The translations under genes and the position numbers were made by a program. From contig QIAP01000034.1 of assembly GCA_003225075.1 (NCBI GenBank), positions 1 through 37,672 of the forward strand: DNA of 37,672 nucleotides. The letters are read 5' to 3'. This DNA comes from Acidobacteriota bacterium. Its GTDB lineage: Bacteria > Acidobacteriota > Terriglobia > Terriglobales > Acidobacteriaceae. The notes under the pieces are model-generated. The model was not told where the DNA came from. It worked only from the letters and a program-made list of their open reading frames with translations, and did no database searches. Position 1 is the first letter of the stretch; every line of letters begins with the position of its first letter. Positions 31,088 through 37,672 of the stretch are shown piece by piece.

Positions 31088-33660
31088 ATGAATTCAGCGT
31101 AATCGGAAAACGCATCGCCATGGTAGACGCGGCCGGCAAGACAACCGGCGCCGGCAAATATACCGACGACCTGTCCGTCCCCGGCATGTTGGTTGGCAAG
31201 ATTCTGCATTCACCGTATCCGCACGCGCGCATCAAGCGCATTGCTACCAGCCGGGCAGCGAAACTCGATGGCGTGGTCGCGGTGGTTACGGGAAAAGATG
31301 CGCGTAATCCCTACGGCATTCTGCCAGTCGGCCATGACGAACACGCTCTAGCGCTCGACAAGGTGCGCTATGTGGGCGATAACGTGGCCTGCGTCGCAGC
31401 TGTTTCGGAAACGATTGCCGAGAAAGCGCTCGAATTAATCGACGTCGAATACGAACTTCTTCCCGGCTATTTTGATCCCGAAGAATCGATGAAGGCCCAG
31501 ACTGACCTCATCCACGACAACAAGCCGCACAACATTGAAAAGGACTACCACCACGTTTTCGGTGATCCCGACAAAGCGCTGGCCGAAGCTGACTGCGTGA
31601 TGGAAGGGCGCTTCATCGCCAACGAGGTTACGCACGCTGCGATGGAGCCGCACTCGACGCTGGCAGCGTTCGAGATTGATTCGCAAACCGGCAAACCGGG
31701 GCGTCTAACGGTGTGGTCGTCTACCCAGGTCCCCTATTATTTGCAGCACAAATTATCGCTGGTGCTGGAGATGCCAATGGCGCAGATTCGCGTCATCAAG
31801 CCGTTGGTCGGCGGTGGCTTTGGGGGCAAGAGTGAAGTCATCCCGCTGGAGATCATTGCGGCGATTGCGGCCCGTGCGGCTCGTGCCCCAGTCAAGATTA
31901 CCTACACGCGTGAAGAAGTTTTCTGGGCGCATCGTGGACGACCACGCACCATCATTGATCTGAAAACTGGAGTGAAGAAAGACGGAACCATTACCGCGGT
32001 CAAGGCGCGGGTGGTACAAGACGGCGGCGGATACTGCTCCTACGGCGTAGTGACGATTCTTTACTCCGGAGCATTGCTGGGCGCGCTTTACGACATCCCC
32101 AATATCGGCTACGACGGTTACCGTGTGCTCACCAATAAGCCCGCCTGTGGCGCCATGCGCGGGCATGGCACGGTGAACGTGCGCTTCGCTTTCGAATCCC
32201 AACTGGACGAGATTGCCCTGAAGCTCAATCTGGATCCTGCGGAAATCCGTCGCCGCAATCTCCTGAAGCCGCCTTGCGTCACGGTCAACAATCTGCGGGT
32301 GCAGAGTTATGGCCTGCCCGAATGCATCGAGCAAGTAGTTGAACGATCGAAATGGAGAGAGCGCAAAGGTAAGCTGTCTCGCGGACGTGGCCTGGGAATC
32401 GCGTGCAGCCATTATGTGAGCGGCGCGGCCAACTCCATTATCCGTTCCGATATGCCCCACTCGACCGTCAACATCAAGATTGATCGGGATGGCGGTGTGG
32501 TGGTTTACACCGGGACGTCGGAAATTGGTCAGGGATCGGACACGATGACCGCGCAAGTCGCAGCCGAAGTGCTGGGATGCTCGCTGGGACGGGTAAAGAT
32601 CGTCGCTGCCGACACCGATTTGACTCCGATTGATATTGGTTCCTATTCCAGCCGTGTGACTTTCATGGCGGGAAATGCGACTTTGCGCGCTGCAGAAGAA
32701 GTGAAGAAGCAGATTGCTCTAGCGGCTGCGCGCAAGATGGATTGCGCGCCTGAGGAGTTGGTGTTCCGAGACGATTTGATCGTCCGCGGAGATGACTTCG
32801 GGAAAGGTTTCGCGGGCGAGGGCGCCCGCGCCACACAATCAGAGGCGTCTGTTAGTGGACACGTGGAAGGTCAGATCCTGCGCGGCTCTTTGCAGCAAAA
32901 GCGTAAAGATGAAGGTCCAAAAGATCAGATGACATTTGAGGAGGCGGTAGTGGCGGCCATTGATTCTCACGGCGCACTGACCGGGACCGGTTCCTACGCT
33001 CCGCCCTTGGAAGCCCGAGGCGGCAAACATAAAGGTGCGGGTGTCGGTCCATCTCCTGCATATTCGTATTCGGCGCAAGTGGCAGAAGTGACTGTGGACG
33101 AGGAGACAGGCGAAGTCACAGTTCACAAAGTCTGGGCAGCGCACGATTGCGGGCGCGCGTTGAACCCTGTTTCTGTCGAAGGTCAGATCATCGGCTCCGT
33201 CTGGATGGGCATGGGCCAGGCGCTCACCGAAGAAATGGTCTGGAAAGATGGAATGCTGATGAATCCCGGCATGCTCGAATACCGTAGCCCGTCGTCGGTA
33301 GAATCGCCGGAAGTCGAACCAATTATCGTCGAGAGCATTGATCCCGAAGGACCGTTCGGCGCCAAGGAATGCAGCGAGGGTTCTCTCGCCGCGACGATTC
33401 CCGCGATTTCCAATGCGATTTATGATGCCGTCGGAATCCGCTTGCATGAATGTCCATTCACTCCAGAGCGGGTGCTGGCAGCCTTGCGAGCGCTAAAAAA
33501 GTCAAAACATATCAATCTGACCGAGGGAGTCGACCCGGCTGCGCCAACCCGCTTTCGCGAACATGGCGGCGCATTGTGTTTCCGTGGCAAAGGACCTGAA
33601 CGGCATGCGCTCGATCCTGGCCGGCGGGAAGCGACGGTTGAAGCCGGAGGTGATGATTGA
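31084..33660 (+). CDS. Molybdenum-cofactor-binding catalytic subunit, 4-hydroxybenzoyl-CoA reductase-like (HcrA-like)
   Basis: An 858-residue xanthine-oxidase-family catalytic subunit; HcrA of Thauera has about 770. Moco contact regions are present: VGGGFGGKSE, PACGAMRGHGTVNVRFA, GSYSSRVTFMAGNA and, near the C-terminus, GPFGAKECSEGS, where E765 is in the place of the catalytic glutamate (the usual VGEG reads CSEG here). The extra length is in a segment from about residue 573 to 650, which includes an in-frame REP-type palindrome (32811-32840, residues 576-586), and a C-terminal tail of about 45 residues. It would reductively remove the para-hydroxyl of 4-hydroxybenzoyl-CoA to give benzoyl-CoA. 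An oxidative hydroxylase role is the alternative. Confidence 0.85.
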   Translation: MNEFSVIGKRIAMVDAAGKTTGAGKYTDDLSVPGMLVGKILHSPYPHARIKRIATSRAAKLDGVVAVVTGKDARNPYGILPVGHDEHALALDKVRYVGDNVACVAAVSETIAEKALELIDVEYELLPGYFDPEESMKAQTDLIHDNKPHNIEKDYHHVFGDPDKALAEADCVMEGRFIANEVTHAAMEPHSTLAAFEIDSQTGKPGRLTVWSSTQVPYYLQHKLSLVLEMPMAQIRVIKPLVGGGFGGKSEVIPLEIIAAIAARAARAPVKITYTREEVFWAHRGRPRTIIDLKTGVKKDGTITAVKARVVQDGGGYCSYGVVTILYSGALLGALYDIPNIGYDGYRVLTNKPACGAMRGHGTVNVRFAFESQLDEIALKLNLDPAEIRRRNLLKPPCVTVNNLRVQSYGLPECIEQVVERSKWRERKGKLSRGRGLGIACSHYVSGAANSIIRSDMPHSTVNIKIDRDGGVVVYTGTSEIGQGSDTMTAQVAAEVLGCSLGRVKIVAADTDLTPIDIGSYSSRVTFMAGNATLRAAEEVKKQIALAAARKMDCAPEELVFRDDLIVRGDDFGKGFAGEGARATQSEASVSGHVEGQILRGSLQQKRKDEGPKDQMTFEEAVVAAIDSHGALTGTGSYAPPLEARGGKHKGAGVGPSPAYSYSAQVAEVTVDEETGEVTVHKVWAAHDCGRALNPVSVEGQIIGSVWMGMGQALTEEMVWKDGMLMNPGMLEYRSPSSVESPEVEPIIVESIDPEGPFGAKECSEGSLAATIPAISNAIYDAVGIRLHECPFTPERVLAALRALKKSKHINLTEGVDPAAPTRFREHGGALCFRGKGPERHALDPGRREATVEAGGDD
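32811..32840 (+). repeat. 30-bp palindromic REP-like element, copy 2, inside the Mo-subunit coding region
   Basis: Stem CGCGGGCG / CGCCCGCG, loop AGGG, then CCACACAATC, the same 8-4-8-10 design as at 14722-14751. The five differences are all transitions, and four of them are paired so that the stem is kept. It is translated as part of a FAGEGARATQS stretch and does not break the frame. Confidence 0.75.
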
Positions 33661-34640
33661 GCCTCCCGGAATTCAAACTGCTGCGGCCTCGCACGGTAGA
33701 CGAAGCGACCGGCTATCTCGCAAAGTACGCCAGCAATGTTCGTGTGCTTGCCGGAGGGACTGACCTGATTCCATCCATGCGGCAGAAGCTGTTTGAGCCT
33801 CGGTACGTGCTCGACATACGACATATTCCTGAGTTGAAGGGAATCCTTCGCCGAATCGAAGCAGGCGTTGAAATCGGCGCATTGACCACGCTCACTGCCG
33901 TGGAGCGTTCCGATTTTCTGCGCCAGCATTATCCAGTGCTCACGGAGGCTGCGCGCACAGTGGCTTCGCCACTTCTCCGCAACATGGGCACGATCGGCGG
34001 CAACATCTGTCTGGACACACGCTGCTTGTGGTACAACCAGTCACTCACCTGGCGAAAAGGATGCGGCTTCTGCATCAAGAAAGACGGCGACTTATGTCAC
34101 GTTGCTCCTGGCGGCAGCAAATGCTGGGCCGTGTTTTCCGGGGATACGCCGCCAGCACTACTTTGCCTGAATGCCGAAATTGAGATTGCCAGCCCTGCGG
34201 GAAGACGCCGAGTGCCGTTGCGCGAGTTCTACACCGGCCTTGGGGATGAGTACCGCAAGCTGAACCCGAATGAATTGCTCACGCGGGTTTTCCTGCCGGA
34301 ATCGAGTGCGGATTATATCGGGATATATCGCAAACTGCGAGTTCGCGGTTCGATTGATTATCCGCTGGCTGGAGTTGCCGTCGTGCTAAAGCGTTCGAAC
34401 GGGCACGTGGCCGATGCGCAGTTGGCAATTACCGCTGTGAATCCAGCCCCGCTGCTGGTCAAAGGAGTGTTGCGGTTGCTGGAGGGAAGGCCGATTGACG
34501 AGTCCGCGGCAGAGGCGGTCGGTGATCTCGCTGCGAGGACGGCGAAGCCGCTGACAACGTCGGCGCTGACCCCCGAGTATCGGCGGGAGATGATTCGGGT
34601 GTTCACGAAACGGGCGGTTCTAGCTGCCGCGACCAACTAG
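33657..34640 (+). CDS. FAD- and 4Fe-4S-binding subunit, 4-hydroxybenzoyl-CoA reductase-like (HcrB-like)
   Basis: A 327-residue FAD-binding subunit. The FAD motif is VLAGGTDLIPSMRQ with GTIGGNICLDTRC. Between the two FAD halves is the insert that only HcrB-type proteins are known to carry: C123, C139, C147 and C156, with spacings of 16, 8 and 9, identical to those of C122, C138, C146, C155 of Thauera HcrB that ligate a [4Fe-4S] cluster. That cluster couples low-potential ferredoxin to the reductive dehydroxylation. The start is a TTG overlapping the stop of the Mo subunit (TTGA). The most specific marker that this is an HBCR-type enzyme, not a plain hydroxylase. Confidence 0.9.
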   Translation: MSLPEFKLLRPRTVDEATGYLAKYASNVRVLAGGTDLIPSMRQKLFEPRYVLDIRHIPELKGILRRIEAGVEIGALTTLTAVERSDFLRQHYPVLTEAARTVASPLLRNMGTIGGNICLDTRCLWYNQSLTWRKGCGFCIKKDGDLCHVAPGGSKCWAVFSGDTPPALLCLNAEIEIASPAGRRRVPLREFYTGLGDEYRKLNPNELLTRVFLPESSADYIGIYRKLRVRGSIDYPLAGVAVVLKRSNGHVADAQLAITAVNPAPLLVKGVLRLLEGRPIDESAAEAVGDLAARTAKPLTTSALTPEYRREMIRVFTKRAVLAAATN

Positions 34641-34683
34641 CTGCAAATACCCAATGCCGTAATTGTGACCGCAGGCGACTAGC

Positions 34684-34711
34684 AACTGAGAACCGAGAAC
34701 TGACAACTGAA
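34684..34711. repeat. Heptanucleotide tandem array before the amidohydrolase gene
   Basis: Four 7-mers: AACTGAG, AACCGAG, AACTGAC, AACTGAA. The clearest of the four arrays; it ends 20 bp before the start codon of the next gene. Confidence 0.65.
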
Positions 34712-34731
34712 GCGATAAGTCACAATCCACC

Positions 34732-35574
34732 TTGATCACCGACTGCCACATCCACATCCAGCCGATTGAGATGTTCAAGCCCCAGGCGCTGGAGCTGATG
34801 AAAAAGAAGCGGACGAACTTCGACGACGTGGCCGAATTCTGCCGCTCGCCTAAAGCTTTCCTAAAGCATCTGGACGCCTCGGGGATTGACCGGGCAGTGT
34901 TGATCAACTACGTGGCCCCAGAAGTAATCGGGTTTACGTCCGGCGTAAATCAATTCGTTGCTGATTACGTTAAAGAGAATCCCAAGCGGCTGATCTCCTG
35001 TGGCAGCCTGCATCCGCGGCACACCACCAATGTTCTCGCCGATGTTGAGCAATTACTGCGGCTAGGAATTCGCATGATCAAGATTCATCCTCCGCACCAA
35101 TTGCTGTTTCCTAACGATTATCTGACCGGTGTTAAGGAACTTGAGATGATCTACCGCGCAGCCGAAGCCAATGCTATTCCGGTGATGTTTCACACCGGAA
35201 CATCGATTTTTCCCGGCGCGCGCAACAAGTACGGGGACCCGATTTATATAGACGATGTCGCGGTAGATTTTCCCAAGATGAAAATATTGCTGGCGCATGG
35301 CGGGCGTCCATTGTGGATGCACACCGCGTTCTTTCTAGTGCGACGCCATCCCAATGTTTATCTCGATATCAGCGGGATTCCGCCCAAGACTCTGCTTAAC
35401 TACTTTCCGCGCCTGGACGAGATCGCGCACAAGACACTTTTTGGAACCGATTGGCCCGGACCGGGCGTGCCGGACATCAAGAAGAACGTCGATGACTTCA
35501 TGGCTTTGCCGCTCAGCCCCGAAACCCGAGAGCAAATCCTTAGCCATACGGCTCTTAATATATGGCCTGCATAG
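34732..35574 (+). CDS. Amidohydrolase-2/ACMSD-type metal-dependent hydrolase or decarboxylase
   Basis: A 280-residue TIM-barrel metalloenzyme of the amidohydrolase_2 family. Metal-binding HxH near the start (DCHIH), then KIHPPHQ, VMFHTGT, LLAHGGRP and FGTDWPG with the final Asp, all in family order. Members include aromatic-acid decarboxylases (ACMSD, resorcylate type) and lactone hydrolases. The TTG at 34732 is the start, since the HxH strand must begin there; a CACAAT box lies about six bases upstream and may be a leaderless promoter. It is at the end of the aromatic cluster, but the heptad array and this box mean it may have its own promoter. Confidence 0.82.
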   Translation: MITDCHIHIQPIEMFKPQALELMKKKRTNFDDVAEFCRSPKAFLKHLDASGIDRAVLINYVAPEVIGFTSGVNQFVADYVKENPKRLISCGSLHPRHTTNVLADVEQLLRLGIRMIKIHPPHQLLFPNDYLTGVKELEMIYRAAEANAIPVMFHTGTSIFPGARNKYGDPIYIDDVAVDFPKMKILLAHGGRPLWMHTAFFLVRRHPNVYLDISGIPPKTLLNYFPRLDEIAHKTLFGTDWPGPGVPDIKKNVDDFMALPLSPETREQILSHTALNIWPA

Positions 35575-35617
35575 ACCGAATAGCGGTGAGGAGAGCGGCG
35601 TTCCAGATGTTTTTGGC

Positions 35618-36533
35618 TTATTTCAGGTGTTGCACCAGGAACAAATCAGATAGGTTTCGGATGTAGCCAAAAACATAGTGCTGTTCATCACCCGAAATGC
35701 GTGGACACGCGACCCCAACTACACCGGCCACGTCCGACGGGCTGAACGTCTTCCATGCTGTCCGGCTGCCGGTATGAACGTCCAGGCGCGAGACTGCACA
35801 GGCGGTCTCGCCGCGGTTTCCGATAAACATCACGTTCCCTTCCTTGTCCCAGCGCAGAGGCACGCCGCCGGATTGCGAACCGCGCAGCGCTTGCAGTTCA
35901 CCGCCGTCTACCGGAAGCAGAGCAATGCCATCGCCGGTAATGCTGGCTATCCGCTTGCCGTCAGGAGAAACCGAGTGCGTATATGGCCCCAAACGAAATC
36001 CCTTGGGAGTTATGGGGCGAGGCTGCCCACCATCGAGGTTCTTAACATACACCCGCGACGCGTGACCTGGTTCGTGACCGCTAAACAGCCCACGTTTGGA
36101 ATCCGGGAAGAACTGGCCAGTGTTCGGAATAACATTCCCAGTCGGCACCTTCCGCTCTTGTCCCACGCCAGTGGGGAGCAATGCGGAATCTGGCGGAGAC
36201 ATATTCTGCCGCAGGACTAGGGCCCACTTGCCATCGGGCGAGAGCGCAATCGGTGATCCCTCGCCCCAAACGTACGGCAGACACACCATTGGTTTCCCGG
36301 GAAAACGCTGCGTAATCGCCGCCTCACGCCTCTCCTGGCTCGACGAACAGAACGAGCTTTCCATCTTCGGAGATGTCGTTCGGAACCGTCCAGTCTTGCC
36401 AGCTCAAGTCGCGCTCTTTGTTCTCCCCGGGCGCCAGGCCGATCGCGCCGGCGCGCATCGCATCACGCGAAATCAGGGCGCGACCGTCAGCGCCCACGTC
36501 ATGCAGGGTGAGCGTACCGGGGGCGCTTAGCAA
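35618..36533 (-). pseudogene. Remnant of TolB/WD40-like propeller of acidobacterial kinase type
   Basis: On the minus strand, two frames in series resemble the C-terminal beta-propeller of acidobacterial serine/threonine-kinase/TolB proteins. Frame one (about 36533-36324) has LSAPGTLTLHDVGADGRALI and APGENKERDLSWQDWTVPNDISEDGKLVLF. Frame two (about 36340-35618) continues with GEGSPIALSPDGKWALVL, FFPDSKRGLFSGHEPGHASRVYVKNLDGG, HSVSPDGKRI and VPLRWDKEGNVMF, ending LSDLFLVQHLK. The shift lies near 36330. Further upstream (to about 36610) resemblance fades. No kinase domain is present. A decayed gene, convergent with the amidohydrolase. Confidence 0.7.
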
Positions 36534-37190
36534 TTCACGGAGCCTCCTTTCAGGTTCAGAAGTCGGAAAGGCGGGCCGGAGTCTAACCGCACGGAAGTCT
36601 GCGCTTAGGAAAGTGTCAAGTCAAGACGTCACCGCTCTCCACAGGGAAACCACGGACGCTACAACATTTGACCGCATGGGTTCCTCCCTCTCGCGCTTCG
36701 GTGAGAAATTATAGACCTCTGTTATCCGGGTTCAACCTCCGTGGAAAGCATTCCGTTTACCCACACTTCGATTGCAACAGGAAGGCGCTTAGGCCAACCA
36801 CTAAAAAACCGCAAATTCCGCACTGGAATTGGCAAACCTCACTGCAAACAAGTGCAAGCCTTCGGCTTGATACCTACGGCCTCTATCCGAAGCACGCTCA
36901 GGCAATAAGGAAGTGGCGAGAGAGGAAGGCAGAAGACTGAGTAATGGTGTTCTTTCTGGCGGAATGAATAACATTCGCAATGCTCGTCACCTGCCAGGCA
37001 TTGCAACACAGCAACTTAGCAGAAGAGTTTTCAGCAAGGTTTTGGAACAGGGCGTATAAGCGAATATCCTTGCTTTTGTACCCCAGGAGCCTAGACTAAA
37101 GAAGTCCCTTACGCATCTCTCCGTCGCCCTCTAGGCGTTCCCACCTTTTGCGACGGGCCCCTGCGCAACTGATAGAAAGAGGGTTCATCA
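36534..37190. other. Gene-poor region
   Basis: About 650 bp with no convincing gene. Its left edge (to about 36610) holds the faint start of the propeller remnant on the minus strand. A plus-strand frame at 36668-36940 has no recognisable domain or ribosome-binding site. No tRNA cloverleaf, CRISPR repeat or clear terminator was recognised. Confidence 0.5.
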
Positions 37191-37538
37191 ATGGAACCCA
37201 TTTTCCGTCCGTTCTATTCTCGTTTTCGTACACTGCCGGCCTTCGTGACCCGTTCATTGAGGCACTTCAACATATCAGGGCGCTTTATAAGGTTGAAACC
37301 ACAGATCGCTGGTTTCGGGTCACAAAGGAACAAGAATGTAATCGTCATGCGGATAATGGTCGCACTTCTGATCTTGTACGCGATCTTTGTCCTTACGAGG
37401 AAAACCCTCTCCGCCCCCGTGTTGCGGCACGGTGGCGGTACACATCAGGCAGCCATCGCGCTGGATCCGCCGCAGATATTTCTCGGATCGTCGAACGAAC
37501 CCCTCACCCGAATGCGAAAAGAGGAGACGAAACCATGA
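37191..37538 (+). CDS. Small one-helix membrane protein, unknown
   Basis: A 115-residue frame beginning at an ATG preceded by AGAGGG at about seven bases. One hydrophobic segment is clear (VMRIMVALLILYAIFVL, about residues 51-68), with a basic N-terminal half and a polar C-terminal tail. A later ATG inside the frame would give a shorter protein with the helix at its N-terminus. The stop codon overlaps the ATG of the next gene (ATGA), which supports it as a real gene. Not recognised. Confidence 0.45.
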   Translation: MEPIFRPFYSRFRTLPAFVTRSLRHFNISGRFIRLKPQIAGFGSQRNKNVIVMRIMVALLILYAIFVLTRKTLSAPVLRHGGGTHQAAIALDPPQIFLGSSNEPLTRMRKEETKP

Positions 37539-37672
37539 CTACTGCTATTTCCAAATCTCTGGACCGCAGATATTGGCGGGAGCTGTACAAAGCTGCACTC
37601 TCTGAGGTTGATCAGAGCAAACTACCGCAGCGCATTGCAGACGCCGAGAAGGCGGTTGTGCTACGAGCACGG
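37535..37672 (+). CDS. Small protein, 5' part only (cut by window end)
   Basis: Forty-six codons are visible: MTTAISKSLDRRYWRELYKA at the start, then a Glu/Lys/Arg-rich helical stretch ending KAVVLRAR at the window edge. GAGGAG lies eight bases before the ATG. The WRELYKAAL...LPQRIADAEKAVVLRAR pattern matches small proteins I recall from Acidobacteriota, of unknown function. Translation is probably coupled to the upstream gene. Confidence 0.6.
   Translation, partial: MTTAISKSLDRRYWRELYKAALSEVDQSKLPQRIADAEKAVVLRAR

Noticed and set aside
31084-33660. Carbon monoxide dehydrogenase or plain xanthine dehydrogenase
   Set aside because: The partner FAD subunit carries the HcrB-type 4Fe-4S insert, which CO dehydrogenases and xanthine dehydrogenases lack, and the context is aroyl-CoA-like.
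36668-36940. Plus-strand frame ending in LDTYGLYPKHAQAI, faintly like a tyrosine-recombinase tail
   Set aside because: Only a few residues resemble an integrase C-terminus; no catalytic Arg/His/Tyr set, so not called.
1-37672. tRNA, rRNA or CRISPR elements
   Set aside because: No cloverleaf, rRNA-like stretch, or regularly spaced direct repeats with spacers were recognised; the heptad arrays are too short and lack spacers.

Overview
The window looks like chromosomal DNA from a soil-type Acidobacteriota (Terriglobia/Koribacter-like). This is an inference from gene style: a decayed WD40/TolB propeller of acidobacterial kinase type, a formiminotransferase/cyclodeaminase pair, small palindromic and heptanucleotide repeats in the gaps, frequent GTG/TTG starts, and promoters whose -10 box sits almost on the start codon. 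No rRNA, tRNA, CRISPR array or intact transposase was seen.

Layout. 1-6.8 kb: a DUF6249 membrane protein, an aryl/acyl-CoA ligase with a glutaredoxin-like partner, an HD-GYP response regulator, an SDR of pteridine-reductase type, a PagL-like lipid A deacylase, and a methyltransferase/DUF4242 pair. 6.9-9.4 kb: ftcD, broken into two frames, and a secreted unknown. 9.4-14 kb (minus strand): glmU, a GNAT acetyltransferase, yvcK, a TPR protein and a PCYCGC-motif protein. 14.1-19.3 kb (plus): lepB, carA, carB. 19.3-22.6 kb: small proteins, a HOGA/DapA-type aldolase with a 75-residue insert, and a frameshifted PEGA-type gene.

22.7-35.6 kb is the most distinctive part: a colinear plus-strand cluster headed by a TetR regulator with a palindromic site in its own promoter. 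It encodes a crotonase, an aldehyde dehydrogenase, a short BoxB-like diiron benzoyl-CoA epoxidase homologue, glutaconate-CoA-transferase-like subunits B and A, a dienoyl-CoA-hydratase-like crotonase (Dch type), a small membrane protein, a rhodanese, the three subunits of a 4-hydroxybenzoyl-CoA-reductase-like molybdenum enzyme (with its diagnostic 4Fe-4S insert in the FAD subunit) and an amidohydrolase. This mixes enzymes of the anaerobic benzoyl-CoA route (HcrABC, Dch) with an oxygen-dependent epoxidase (BoxB) while lacking benzoyl-CoA reductase, BoxA and full-length BoxC. A hybrid aromatic-CoA catabolic route is my working hypothesis.

35.6-37.7 kb: remains of a propeller protein, a gene-poor stretch, and two overlapping small genes, the last cut by the window edge. 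Two 30-bp palindromic elements (one inside the coding region of the Mo subunit) and four heptanucleotide arrays are further structure not explained by the genes.
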